From contig NZ_BFBR01000004.1 in NCBI RefSeq assembly GCF_003112735.1, positions 62,001-126,000 of the forward strand: DNA of 64,000 bases. The letters are read 5' to 3'. This stretch comes from Candidatus Phycosocius bacilliformis. Lineage in GTDB: Bacteria; Pseudomonadota; Alphaproteobacteria; Caulobacterales; Aquidulcibacteraceae. Both the position numbers and the translations under genes were made by a program. Shown here in pieces: positions 1-8,902 of this stretch; within the stretch, counting starts at the first letter, position 1, and each line of letters opens with the position of its first letter. The notes below the pieces were generated by a model. It was not told the DNA's origin. It saw only the letters and a program-made list of their open reading frames with translations, and made no database searches.

Positions 1-1514
1 CCCGAGGGCGTCCCAGGCCTCCGGCTTCGATTGGCAGACACCTGCCGGACCTTCAGAACAGGATCGGCGACGATGGAGCCGACATTCATCCGCCAAGCCC
101 GCGCAGCTTCTCGGTTACGGCACCGCAAACGACCCTCTTCATCGCGGAGCAGCCGCGCAAAGCGGTCATAGGATTTCAGCGCATAGCCGCCATCAATGAC
201 AAAGCCCAAAATGCGGTCGAATTGATGACGAGACAGGTGATGATAAGGGGCTGTTGACGTGACTTCAGCAAACAAGTCGTCGGGATGGAATGCAGCCCCG
301 ACACTGCAACCCATGATGTGTTGAGCCAGAATATCAATGGCACCTTGGCGCGGCACGGGTCCGTCCAGATGCCCACCCAACACAGCTTCTTGCGCAGCCT
401 GACATTCCAACATTTCAAATCGGTTGGTGGGCACCAGAATAGCGCGCGACACATCGTCAAGTCGGTGATTTGACCGCCCGATCCGCTGGATCAGACGTGA
501 GGAGCCTTTGGGGGCACCCATCTGGATCACCAGGTCAACATTGCCCCAGTCGATACCCAGGTCGAGGGTGGAGGTACATACAATCGCCCGCAGCCGACCT
601 TGGGCCATGGCCTGCTCGACCTTTCGACGTTGGGAGACGTCCAGCGAGCCATGGTGAAGTGCAATCGGCAGATTGGCATCATTGATCTTCCACAATTCCT
701 GAAACGCAAGTTCAGCCTGGAAGCGGGTATTGACGAATACCAAGGCCATTTGGGTTGCCTGAATGGCGGCATAGACTTCGGCCATCGCGTGTCGGCCGGT
801 GTGGCCAGCCCAAGGCACGCGTTCGTCTGACAGCAGCATGGAAATGTCTGGGGCTAATCCCTGCGGACCACGCACGATACGCGCCAGATTGGACTGTGGC
901 CCTGTCTGAGGTGCCACCCACTGGGCGAGGGCTGCCTCATCGGCAACGGTGGCTGACAAGCCTGTGCGCCGCAGCTGTGGCGCCATTCGTTGCAGGGCCG
1001 CCAACCCCAAGGCCAACAAATCGCCGCGCTTGGTTGGTGCCAGGGCATGGGCCTCATCAATGATGATGCGCGAAAGGCCGGCAAACATCTGACCGGCATC
1101 GGGCATGCCGGCAAATAGAGCGACCTGTTCAGGCGTGGTCAGCAGGATGTCGGGAGGATCAAGGCGTTGGCGCTGGCGCTTGCTCGTCGGGGTATCGCCG
1201 GTGCGTGTCTCAACCCGGATCGGTAAATTCATCTCGCCGATTGGGGTCATCAGATTGCGTTCGACGTCCACCGCGAGTGCCTTCAACGGCGAAACATAAA
1301 GGGTATGCAATCGGCGCGGGCGATCTGGCTGGGCGGCCAATTCAACCAATGACGGCAGAAAGCCTGCCAAGGTCTTGCCCGCCCCGGTGGGGGCGATCAG
1401 GAGCGTATGCTGGCCGGCCTGATCTTGCGCCAACAGGTCGAGCTGATGGGCACGTGGGGCCCAGTTACGCGCTGCAAACCAATCTGAAAAGGTGTGGGGC
1501 AAGCCGAGGCTCAT
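1..1514 (-). CDS. Ligase-associated DEXH-box DNA helicase (Lhr-like), N-terminal part
   Basis: The frame is open from an ATG at 1514 to the left edge, giving about 504 residues of a protein whose family is usually near 800. Visible helicase motifs in order: Walker A APTGAGKT at about residues 41-48, YVSPLKAL, TTPEQ, Walker B DEAH at about 153-156, SATVAD, then in the second RecA domain ICTSTLDLGID and QRIGRSNH. This set is typical of Lhr-type superfamily 2 helicases, and the length and motif spelling fit the ligase-associated subgroup involved in DNA repair. The start lies 10 bases after the stop of the MFS gene, so the two are probably cotranscribed. The ligase and nuclease partners usually found nearby would lie outside the window. 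Confidence 0.88.
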   Translation of the reverse strand, partial: MSLGLPHTFSDWFAARNWAPRAHQLDLLAQDQAGQHTLLIAPTGAGKTLAGFLPSLVELAAQPDRPRRLHTLYVSPLKALAVDVERNLMTPIGEMNLPIRVETRTGDTPTSKRQRQRLDPPDILLTTPEQVALFAGMPDAGQMFAGLSRIIIDEAHALAPTKRGDLLALGLAALQRMAPQLRRTGLSATVADEAALAQWVAPQTGPQSNLARIVRGPQGLAPDISMLLSDERVPWAGHTGRHAMAEVYAAIQATQMALVFVNTRFQAELAFQELWKINDANLPIALHHGSLDVSQRRKVEQAMAQGRLRAIVCTSTLDLGIDWGNVDLVIQMGAPKGSSRLIQRIGRSNHRLDDVSRAILVPTNRFEMLECQAAQEAVLGGHLDGPVPRQGAIDILAQHIMGCSVGAAFHPDDLFAEVTSTAPYHHLSRHQFDRILGFVIDGGYALKSYDRFARLLRDEEGRLRCRNREAARAWRMNVGSIVADPVLKVRQVSANRSRRPGTPS

Positions 1515-1524
1515 GCGCAAGGCC

Positions 1525-2826
1525 TCATGGCTTAGCGGGGGGATCACCCGGCTCTGAGGATTTCCGTCCCATGGCCAAAATGTGTCCCAAGACCGAATTG
1601 GTCTGGACCGGGCGGAAACCGATCTTGTCTTCCGGGGCAGGGGCTGGACGGGCGGCGGTACGCCACAAGACCCACGGTACCATGATGGCTGAGACGATGC
1701 CCGCCTGCCAGAAGATCGACAGGGCACTGCCGCTTACCTCGACCAAGACACCGCCAATGGCAGGACCCAAAATGGTACCACCCGCCCAGACAAACAACAG
1801 GCCAGAGCTGGCCGCCGCCATTTCAGTCCGCGGGGTGCGATCTCCCAAATGGGCAACCGCAATGCCGTAATAGGACAGTGCACCCGCCCCCCAGATGCCA
1901 AACAGGATCGTGTTGGTGGTGATGGACAGGCCACTGCCCGCCAGTGCCAGCACAAAGGCTGCCACCGCTGGAATCCCGATTAAAAAGGCCAACACAATGC
2001 GCCGGTCGATGCGATCTGACAGCCTGCCAGCATGCCATTGCACCAGAAGCGAACCGATCCAGGCAGCTGCCTGAAAAGCCGCCGCCGCCTGTGCGCCACC
2101 CCGCTCGCTGGCATAAAGCGGGGCCAGTGACAGAACAGCCCCATTGACCAGTCCCGATCCAAGTGCCGCAACAAAAGCCGCCGGGGCAAGACTGAACAAC
2201 CGATTGGGCAACATGCGCAATACGGTGGCTGGCGGGGGTGGCGTGGTATCAGCAATCGAAATCGGGACCAGCGAGAGGGCAAAAAAGGCCGCCGCTGCCA
2301 TAATCGGACCCGCAGCATTGGGTTCTGGATGCGTGAAGCCAATGATGAAGGGGCCAGACACCAATCCCAGCTTGGTGCAAAGCATGTAGAAGCCCGTGAC
2401 ATCGCCGCGCCGTGCATTGGGGATTGCGGCTGCCATCCAACCCTCAGCAGCGGCAAACATCACCGCAATCGCCATCCCCGCCACCAAGCGGCTGATCGCC
2501 CACCCCCCTGCCGTATCGGTTGCATGCAGCAAAAGCGTGGTCACACACGCAATGGAGGCCGCTGCCGCATAGCTGCGGATCGCCCCAATGGCGCGCAACA
2601 TATTGGGGGCAAACCACGCTCCCGCCAAAAAGCCGACGCCAAATGCCGACGCGACCAGGCCGATCTGGCTGCCCGTGAATGCCAGCGCGTGCATCTGCAA
2701 TGGCAGCCAGACATTGAGAAGACCACCCGCGATCTGCAACAGCGTCTGGCCCGCGATCAGCGAGGCGACATCCCGCATGGGATTGGGTCGGGGACTGCCT
2801 GAGGGGTTCAGCGCCGGTTCACTCAT
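1525..2826 (-). CDS. MFS transporter, YcaD-like
   Basis: The 433-residue protein has about twelve hydrophobic segments in two halves, separated by a short central loop, as in the major facilitator superfamily. The first loop has a GxxxGxxxG-type run (IGLVASAFGVGFLAG) and the overall pattern recalls YcaD-like transporters, proton-coupled exporters or importers of unknown substrate in the inner membrane. The start is the longest in-frame ATG and no strong ribosome binding site was seen, so it could be slightly shorter. It is followed at 10 bases by the helicase gene. Substrate cannot be told from sequence. Confidence 0.82.
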   Translation of the reverse strand: MSEPALNPSGSPRPNPMRDVASLIAGQTLLQIAGGLLNVWLPLQMHALAFTGSQIGLVASAFGVGFLAGAWFAPNMLRAIGAIRSYAAAASIACVTTLLLHATDTAGGWAISRLVAGMAIAVMFAAAEGWMAAAIPNARRGDVTGFYMLCTKLGLVSGPFIIGFTHPEPNAAGPIMAAAAFFALSLVPISIADTTPPPPATVLRMLPNRLFSLAPAAFVAALGSGLVNGAVLSLAPLYASERGGAQAAAAFQAAAWIGSLLVQWHAGRLSDRIDRRIVLAFLIGIPAVAAFVLALAGSGLSITTNTILFGIWGAGALSYYGIAVAHLGDRTPRTEMAAASSGLLFVWAGGTILGPAIGGVLVEVSGSALSIFWQAGIVSAIMVPWVLWRTAARPAPAPEDKIGFRPVQTNSVLGHILAMGRKSSEPGDPPAKP

Positions 2827-3022
2827 CGTGCAAGGATAGGCTCTGGCGCGATTCAGGGCCAGAATGTTTGCGCAGGTCCGTCAGCCTCTGTGCACTGGCT
2901 GGTCGGGAGAATTTGGCGCGGCGTGTCATGATTTGTTAGGGCCAGATTTGCTAGGGCCATTGGCCGATGATGGCCGGGCCCCGCGCGGCGGACTATGGCA
3001 TGATGATTGCTGGAGCAGCCTT

Positions 3023-3559
3023 ATGTTATCTGAACGGATCACCCACATTCTATCGCAGGCAGGCTATATCGGGGCGGCGACCGCCCTCGTCTTCATGGCC
3101 ATGGCCGACCATGCTGATGCCAAGCCGCGTGAGGCCAAGGCCCTGCGGGGGAAAGCCACTGCGACGTCAACCGATCCGGGGGAGCAGGCTCAAGCCTGGC
3201 TTGGCCGTGCGGTCTGGCGGGCAGGTGCCTGTGATCGGCAAGAAAATTTCCAGACGTTTCGCTTTGGCGACAATCCCCAGGTTGAAGTAGGATCAGGTCG
3301 GCCCGGCGACGGTGAGGCGCTACAAGTGTTGCGTGTCGGCTTGAGCACAGATGGCCTGATCGAAGTCGAGACACGGGTGTGTGCGCCGGTGGGCTGCAAT
3401 CAGACGGTTGAGCGCTACCGCAGGATCGGCGCAAACCAGATGCAGGAATGGCATTTTGAAGGACGCTTGCCCGATCATGTGCCCTACGTGCTGGTACGAG
3501 ACGGCCAAGCGGTTGATGGCTCTGGACCTGGACGTCTGTTTAACCGCTGCCCCGATTAG
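3023..3559 (+). CDS. Small exported protein of unknown function
   Basis: A 178-residue product. The chosen ATG has GGAG 7 bases upstream; a longer in-frame start at 2864 would add a tail with no signal features. The N-terminus carries a hydrophobic stretch (about residues 12-28, YIGAATALVFMAMA) ending near ADA, consistent with Sec export. The mature part has four cysteines (GACDRQ, RVCAPVGC and NRC near the C-terminus) that could form disulphides in the periplasm. I do not recognise the family. It converges with proA, overlapping its end by 4 bases. Confidence 0.6.
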   Translation: MLSERITHILSQAGYIGAATALVFMAMADHADAKPREAKALRGKATATSTDPGEQAQAWLGRAVWRAGACDRQENFQTFRFGDNPQVEVGSGRPGDGEALQVLRVGLSTDGLIEVETRVCAPVGCNQTVERYRRIGANQMQEWHFEGRLPDHVPYVLVRDGQAVDGSGPGRLFNRCPD

Positions 3560-4836
3560 GGCCGGGTCTGACCAGTTCCGCGCACCACATATTTGTACGT
3601 GGTAAGGCCTTCGGCCCCAACAGGCCCGCGCGCATGCAGACGGCCCGTCCCAATGCCAATTTCGCCACCAAAGCCAAACTCGCCACCATCAGCATATTGC
3701 GTCGAGGCATTGACCAGCACGATGGCGCTATCAACCTCGTGCAGGAAACGTTCAGCCGCAACAGCATCCTCGGTCACAATGCAATCGGTATGACCAGAAC
3801 CATAGCGACCAATATGCGCCACCGCCGCGTCAATCCCTGCCACAATGGCAACCGACAGGATGGGTGCCAGATATTCCGTTGACCAATCCTGCTCATTGGC
3901 TTCGCCCATGGCCACAATGGCGCGTGCTGCAGCATCACCGCGCAATTCACAGCCCTTGGCGATTAAGGCCGCGGCCAGACGCGGCAACAGGCTGGGCGCG
4001 ATTGCCGCATCCACCAGCATGGTTTCGGTTGCCCCGCACACACCGGTGCGGCGCAGCTTCGCATTGAGGATCAAAGCCTCGGCTTTATCGGGGTCAGCAG
4101 CTTGGTGAATATACGTATGGCAGATGCCCTCTAAATGGCTCAACACGGGAACACGGGCTTCGTTCTGCACCCGCGCCACCAGACTTTTGCCGCCGCGGGG
4201 AATGATCATATCAATGGCCCCCTCAAGTCCGGCCAGCATGGCACCCACGGCCGCCCTGTCAGTGGTGGGGACCAGCTGTATGGCATCTTCCGGCAGGCCC
4301 ACCTCTGAAAGGCCCGCACGCAAAGCCTCAGTAATCGCCATCGAACTGCCGATCGCGTCGGACCCGCCGCGCAAAATGACACAATTGCCCGAGCGCAGGC
4401 ACAATGCCCCGGCATCTGCCGTCACATTTGGGCGGCTCTCGTAAATAATGCCGATGACGCCAATGGGGATCCGCACCCGCTGCATGTGCAGGCCATTCGG
4501 CCTTGTCCAATCAACCATCACCTCGCCCAAAAGATCGGCTTGCCCCGCAACATCTTCAACCGCCGCGGCCATCGCTTCCAACCGCGCCGGATCAAGCTTC
4601 AACCGGTCCAACATCGCCGGTGACAAGCCTTCGGCCTGACTGCGGGCCATATCCTCACCATTGGCGGCAAGAATTGTGGGGGCTGCAGCCCGGATATGGC
4701 GGGCCATGGCGGCAAGAGCGGCAGAGCGGGTTTCAGCCGAAGCCTCCCGCACCGCCTTGGCGGCTTGGCGGGCACGTTGGCCCAGTGCCAGCATCACGGC
4801 CTCAGGAGTTTGCGGGGTAGGGAACTGAATGGTCAT
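3556..4836 (-). CDS. proA: Glutamate-5-semialdehyde dehydrogenase (gamma-glutamyl phosphate reductase)
   Basis: ProA reduces gamma-glutamyl phosphate to glutamate-5-semialdehyde with NADPH, the second step of proline synthesis in the cytoplasm. The 426-residue product has the normal length and the expected catalytic cysteine at about residue 267 in RRTGVCGATETML, together with YESRPNVT (about 132-139) and the cofactor-binding region RSGNCVILRGGSDA (about 148-161). The ATG at 4836 (MTIQFP) is preferred over the upstream in-frame start at 4947, which would add residues not seen in the family. proB is not adjacent, so the proline genes are split here. Confidence 0.96.
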   Translation of the reverse strand: MTIQFPTPQTPEAVMLALGQRARQAAKAVREASAETRSAALAAMARHIRAAAPTILAANGEDMARSQAEGLSPAMLDRLKLDPARLEAMAAAVEDVAGQADLLGEVMVDWTRPNGLHMQRVRIPIGVIGIIYESRPNVTADAGALCLRSGNCVILRGGSDAIGSSMAITEALRAGLSEVGLPEDAIQLVPTTDRAAVGAMLAGLEGAIDMIIPRGGKSLVARVQNEARVPVLSHLEGICHTYIHQAADPDKAEALILNAKLRRTGVCGATETMLVDAAIAPSLLPRLAAALIAKGCELRGDAAARAIVAMGEANEQDWSTEYLAPILSVAIVAGIDAAVAHIGRYGSGHTDCIVTEDAVAAERFLHEVDSAIVLVNASTQYADGGEFGFGGEIGIGTGRLHARGPVGAEGLTTYKYVVRGTGQTRP

Positions 4837-4937
4837 ACGCGCAAAATGCCCATAATGAAGGCCAAACACAAGCCAGAGGATGCGGATTGGGCCGAACCTG
4901 GCCCGATTGGACCAGATTAAGGCTGGGCGAGAGTAAC

Positions 4938-5837
4938 ATGAATACACAAGACACCCCTGAGATCAGCTTTGTGGCCACCAATGGTCAAACCTTGGAGACC
5001 CGCATCGACGGACGCGGCGGCAAAAAGCTCGCTGTGCTTTTGCATGGATTTCCAGAATGCCATGCCTCCTGGCGTTTCCAGATCCCGCTCTTGGTCAAGC
5101 TGGGATATGAGGTCTGGAGCCCGAATCTGCGTGGCTATGGGCAAAGTTCAAAGCCAGCGGGTGTGGCTGCCTATCGGGTGGGTGAGCTGATCCAGGATGT
5201 GGTGGGCTTGATTGGGCAGGCCGCTGCGGGTCGGCCAGTCACCTTGATCGCCCATGATTGGGGCGCAATCATTGCCTGGGCGCTGGCCGCGGATAAGGCG
5301 GTTGAGCTTGATCGATTGATTATCCTCAATGTCCCCCATCCTGCGCGCATGGCCGAAGGCTTGCGCACGTGGCGACAATTGAAAAAGAGCTGGTACATTT
5401 TCTTTTTCCAACTCCCCATCTTGCCAGAGCTGGCTTTGCGGGCCGATGGCGCGCGCGCCATTGGTCGCGCCTTTCAGGCCCTGGCCTTGGACCAGACCCA
5501 TTTCGGGCCAGAGGTTTTACAGATTTATCGCGACAATGCGCTGATCCCCGGCGCGCTGACCGCCATGGTGAATTATTATCGCGCCGCCGCCCGGATGCCG
5601 GATTTTGCGCGCTATCGCCGCGACACAGTCGCCACCATCGACGTTCCCACTCTGATGATCTGGGGAACTGAAGATCGTGCCTTGGGTGTGGAGCTCACCG
5701 AGCCCTATGACGGGCTGGTGTCGGACTTCACCCTCAAACTCGTGCCCGGTGTCGGCCATTGGGTCCAGCAGGAGGCCCCAAACGCGGTCAATGCGCATCT
5801 TGAGGCCTGGCTGACTGCAACGCCTGTCCCAAGATGA
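4938..5837 (+). CDS. Alpha/beta-fold hydrolase, epoxide hydrolase/haloacetate dehalogenase type
   Basis: The 299-residue protein has the alpha/beta hydrolase layout with an aspartate nucleophile: HGFP oxyanion motif at 36-39, AHDWGA with D107 as nucleophile, cap-domain tyrosines in VNYYRAA (about 211-217), acid D246 in GTEDRAL and base H274 in GVGHW. An Asp nucleophile with cap tyrosines is the signature of soluble epoxide hydrolases and fluoroacetate dehalogenases rather than serine esterases. The substrate is unknown. The ATG at 4938 begins MNTQDT; the upstream in-frame start would extend into the proA leader. It is divergent from proA. Confidence 0.85.
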   Translation: MNTQDTPEISFVATNGQTLETRIDGRGGKKLAVLLHGFPECHASWRFQIPLLVKLGYEVWSPNLRGYGQSSKPAGVAAYRVGELIQDVVGLIGQAAAGRPVTLIAHDWGAIIAWALAADKAVELDRLIILNVPHPARMAEGLRTWRQLKKSWYIFFFQLPILPELALRADGARAIGRAFQALALDQTHFGPEVLQIYRDNALIPGALTAMVNYYRAAARMPDFARYRRDTVATIDVPTLMIWGTEDRALGVELTEPYDGLVSDFTLKLVPGVGHWVQQEAPNAVNAHLEAWLTATPVPR

Positions 5838-5941
5838 TTTCAATTGCAATCAATTTCGGCTAAGGCCGCCCATCACTGGCCCAGAGGGAGTTCCGGCGCG
5901 GTCGCTGGCCTTCTGACCCAGGTTGAAAGAGTGCCCAAACC

Positions 5942-6991
5942 ATGGCTGAAACCATCAACGCAAACCGCAAAGCAGAACTGCTCTCCCATGTTGTCGAGCA
6001 TGTGGACATCGCCTCCTATGATGCCCGGCCGATCATCGACAGCATGAAGAAAATGTCCTTTACCAGCCGCGACACAGGTCGCGCGGCAGAAATCTTCAAC
6101 ACCATGATCGCCGATAAGGAAGCCACCGTTTGGCTGACGCTGGCAGGTTCCACCAGTGCAGGCGGTTGCATGCATGTGTACCGCGACATGGTAAAATACG
6201 GCATGGTCGACGCCATCGTTGCCACCGGTGCCTCGATCATCGACATGGACTTCTTTGAAGCCCTCGGTTTCAAGCATTATCAAGCCTTGGAAGTGCCCGA
6301 TGATGAGACCCTGCGCAGCCTCTACATCGACCGCATCTATGACACCTATATTGATGAGGAAGAGCTGCAGGCCTGCGATCACACCATTCTGGAGATTGCT
6401 GACAGCCTTGAGCCCAAGGCCTATTCCTCGCGCGCCTTCATCGCGGCCATGGGCAAATGGTTGAGCGAAGGCAATGCCAAGAAGGAAGGCAGTCTGATCC
6501 AGACCGCCTATGAATGCGGCGTGCCGATCTTCTGCCCAGCCTTTGTCGACAGCTCGGCAGGCTTTGGTCTGGTGAAACACCAGGTCCAGCGCATGAAGGA
6601 CAAAAAGCCCTATCTGATGATCGATGCCATTGCCGACTTCCGTGAACTCACCGACATCAAGATTGCCGCAGGCCGCACTGGCCTGTTCATGGTCGGCGGT
6701 GGGGTTCCCAAGAATTTCGCGCAAGACACTGTGGTGTGCGCGGAAATCCTGGGCGTTGAAGCCGAGATGCACGCCTATGCCGTTCAAATCACTGTGGCGG
6801 ATGTACGCGATGGAGCTTGCTCATCCTCGACACTGAAAGAGGCCTGCTCATGGGGCAAAGTCTCGGTAGCGCTGGAGCAAATGGTCTTTGCGGAAGCCTC
6901 CACCGTGGTGCCGCTAATTGCCTCGGACGCCTATCACCGCGGCCATTGGAAGGATCGCAACCGTCCCCGCTGGGCCAAGCTGTTTGAGTAA
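5942..6991 (+). CDS. Deoxyhypusine synthase-like protein
   Basis: This 349-residue protein belongs to the deoxyhypusine synthase family. The catalytic lysine that carries the aminobutyl imine is present as K306 in EACSWGKVSV, and the NAD-binding glycine segment FMVGGGVPKNF is at about 236-246. In eukaryotes and archaea the enzyme transfers the aminobutyl group of spermidine to eIF5A, but bacteria lack eIF5A; characterised bacterial members make homospermidine or have unassigned roles. The agmatine pathway genes aguA and aguB lie 3-5 kb downstream, so a polyamine role such as homospermidine formation is a fair inference. A clear terminator follows. Confidence 0.88.
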   Translation: MAETINANRKAELLSHVVEHVDIASYDARPIIDSMKKMSFTSRDTGRAAEIFNTMIADKEATVWLTLAGSTSAGGCMHVYRDMVKYGMVDAIVATGASIIDMDFFEALGFKHYQALEVPDDETLRSLYIDRIYDTYIDEEELQACDHTILEIADSLEPKAYSSRAFIAAMGKWLSEGNAKKEGSLIQTAYECGVPIFCPAFVDSSAGFGLVKHQVQRMKDKKPYLMIDAIADFRELTDIKIAAGRTGLFMVGGGVPKNFAQDTVVCAEILGVEAEMHAYAVQITVADVRDGACSSSTLKEACSWGKVSVALEQMVFAEASTVVPLIASDAYHRGHWKDRNRPRWAKLFE

Positions 6992-7017
6992 GGTCTGATC
7001 GACTACGACAGAGTTTA

Positions 7018-7043
7018 GGGGCGGCGCAAGTCGCCCCTTTTTT
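7018..7043 (+). terminator. Rho-independent terminator of the DHS-like gene
   Basis: A GGGGCG/CGCCCC stem with an eight-base loop is followed by six T residues, 27 bases after the stop codon of the deoxyhypusine-synthase-like gene. Confidence 0.85.
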
Positions 7044-7090
7044 ATGGCCGCAGATTTATCGGCGCTGCGTGAAGGTTGCTGACAGAACAT

Positions 7091-7126
7091 GGAAAAAGGG
7101 CCGCTGCGCTGGCAACGGCCCTTTTC
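7091..7126 (-). terminator. Terminator of the exbB-exbD-exbD-tonB operon
   Basis: A long stem, GGAAAAAGGGCCG against CGGCCCTTTTCC with one unpaired base, sits 22 bases after the tonB stop. Read on the minus strand the hairpin is flanked by A and T runs, so it could end transcription from both sides. Confidence 0.8.
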
Positions 7127-7148
7127 CTAAAGATTGAGTCCGATCGGT

Positions 7149-7814
7149 CTATTCGTTCAGCCTGAACTGAACGTCGAGATAGAACTCGCCCGAAGTGTTC
7201 TCGCAATTGCGACGGGCTGGATCGAAACGCATCCGGCGGGCTTCCCGCTCGACAGCCGATTCAAACACGCCCGGCGGGTTTGCAGCCGTCACAATGACAC
7301 CGACAACGCTACCCGTGGCATCGATCTGCAGGGTCGCGCGGACATTGCCCTCAGTACCCCGATCAATGGCCCGCTGTGGATAGGCCCGCTCAATGTTGAA
7401 CTCACGCAGCTTGCGCGGGTTCTTCGGAGACTCCGTGCACGAAGGCGGCGGAGGTGGCGGGGGAGCCGGTGGCGGCGGTGGTGGTGCCGGTGGCTGATAA
7501 TCGGTCAAAGCCGGTGCGGGTGGCGGGGGAGCCCGCTCCTGCACCTGACGGATTTCCTCCACGGGTGGTGGGGGAATGTCCACGATCATCTTGGTCTGAC
7601 GCTCCACCAGAGGCGGTGGTGGCGGCAGCTTTTCCGGCGGTGGTGGTGGTGGTGGTGGTGGCGGAGGTGGCTTCTTGTCCTTCTCCGCCTTCACCACATT
7701 CAGATTGTCCAGGAAGTCCGTCACGATGTGTGGGCGAACCTTCGACACCCCATAGAGGATGCCGGCCCACAACACGACCGAGATCAACAGGAACAATAAG
7801 CGATATTTTGCCAT
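7149..7814 (-). CDS. tonB: Energy transducer TonB
   Basis: A 221-residue TonB: an N-terminal membrane anchor (about residues 6-24), a periplasmic linker dominated by proline runs (about residues 49-128, including a stretch of a dozen prolines and a second P/A block), and a C-terminal domain of about 80 residues with YPQRAIDRGTEGNV and VREARRMRF-like features that contacts the TonB box of receptors. It transmits proton-motive force from ExbB/ExbD to outer-membrane receptors; three such receptors are encoded within 16 kb. It is last in the exbB-exbD-exbD-tonB run, 13 bases after the second exbD. Confidence 0.93.
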   Translation of the reverse strand: MAKYRLLFLLISVVLWAGILYGVSKVRPHIVTDFLDNLNVVKAEKDKKPPPPPPPPPPPPEKLPPPPPLVERQTKMIVDIPPPPVEEIRQVQERAPPPPAPALTDYQPPAPPPPPPAPPPPPPPSCTESPKNPRKLREFNIERAYPQRAIDRGTEGNVRATLQIDATGSVVGVIVTAANPPGVFESAVEREARRMRFDPARRNCENTSGEFYLDVQFRLNE

Positions 7815-7827
7815 ATCCTATTGCCCC

Positions 7828-8310
7828 CTATCGCAACTGGTCTTGGCTGATTGCATCTTCAGCAACCAGAGAGACTTTCTGGAAATTGGCTTCCTGCAGG
7901 ATTGCCATGGTTTCCATCACCGACCGGTACGGAAGGGTCTGGTCAGCCCGGACGCGCACGGTTTCCAAAAGCCGGTTTGGAGAATCCGGCACATGGAATG
8001 TGACGCGTTCGAGAACCTTGGCAGCCAATTGGTCCGATTCCACAAGTTGAGCATCCACAAAGATCTGCGGCAGACCCGTCCCATCGTCGCGAATATCAAC
8101 GACTGTTGGGGTCTTTGGCTTCTCCTGTTGCTGTTCAGGCGGCGGAGATGGCGGTGGCAAGTCCACCTTCACGTCCGTCGTCGGAATAGGAGCTGCCACC
8201 ATGAAGATGATCAGCAACACCAAGAGAATGTCGATGAACGGAACAATATTGGGTTCCGAGCTCGGTTGCAGGCCCTTGCCTCGTCCCCCTCCAGCGAGTT
8301 TAGCACCCAT
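7828..8310 (-). CDS. exbD: Biopolymer transport protein ExbD (second copy)
   Basis: A 160-residue ExbD/TolR protein with one membrane segment (about 25-43) containing the proton-path aspartate D27 in NIVPFIDILL, then a periplasmic domain. A proline- and glutamine-rich insert (PPPSPPPEQQQEKP) follows the membrane segment and is absent from the first copy. Both copies start with the same nine residues MGAKLAGGG, indicating a tandem duplication. It lies between the first exbD and tonB. Two different ExbD subunits with one ExbB and TonB is a common arrangement in Caulobacterales and Xanthomonadales. Confidence 0.93.
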   Translation of the reverse strand: MGAKLAGGGRGKGLQPSSEPNIVPFIDILLVLLIIFMVAAPIPTTDVKVDLPPPSPPPEQQQEKPKTPTVVDIRDDGTGLPQIFVDAQLVESDQLAAKVLERVTFHVPDSPNRLLETVRVRADQTLPYRSVMETMAILQEANFQKVSLVAEDAISQDQLR

Positions 8311-8395
8311 GGTGGTATACTCCCTTCAGGTTCGAGGTCTCGCGGTTGCAAGCGCGGGTGGTATTCGTATTCAACATTAGTCCTACCTCCCTGTT

Positions 8396-8875
8396 CTAGC
8401 GGCGCTTATCTGCGCCCACGAGCGCAACTTTGTAGAAGCCTTCATCTTGAAGGCGGTTCATTGCGAACACGACGTTCCGGTACGGCGTTTCACCATCGGC
8501 ACGGATATAAATCCGCTGGTCGATGATCTTAGCCAAGTCGCCATCGAAGGTCGGATTGTCTTTGACAACCCCTTCAAAGGCTTTCTTTCCCAGAACAGCC
8601 GTATCCACGACTTCGTCATTGCCAACGAAATACCCAACCTGACCACCCTTGTCCTGAATCGTGACATAGGTCGGCTTTGGTGGACGCTTCGAGGGCAACA
8701 CTTTGGAGTCTGGCAGCGTGACATTAATGTCCACTGACGCGACCGGCGAAGCCACCATGAAGATGATCAGCAGCACCAACATCACGTCCACGAAGGGCAC
8801 GATATTTGGTTCTGCATTCACATCCAGGCGGCCTCTTTTGCCGCTACTGCCGCCTCCGGCTAGTTTAGCACCCAT
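8396..8875 (-). CDS. exbD: Biopolymer transport protein ExbD (first copy)
   Basis: A 159-residue ExbD with the membrane segment at about 26-45 and the conserved aspartate D30 in NIVPFVDVML. The periplasmic domain is closer to standard ExbD than that of the second copy and lacks the proline-rich insert. AGGAGA lies 6 bases before the ATG. It is 27 bases downstream of exbB and 85 bases upstream of the second exbD. Works in the inner membrane as the proton channel partner of ExbB. Confidence 0.94.
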   Translation of the reverse strand: MGAKLAGGGSSGKRGRLDVNAEPNIVPFVDVMLVLLIIFMVASPVASVDINVTLPDSKVLPSKRPPKPTYVTIQDKGGQVGYFVGNDEVVDTAVLGKKAFEGVVKDNPTFDGDLAKIIDQRIYIRADGETPYRNVVFAMNRLQDEGFYKVALVGADKRR

Positions 8876-8902
8876 GATCGGTCTCCTGTTCCAGAGCCCC
8901 GA

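Noticed and set aside
5873-6787. A 304-residue open frame antisense to the deoxyhypusine-synthase-like gene
   Set aside because: Shadow frame; the plus-strand gene has catalytic motifs and a terminator.
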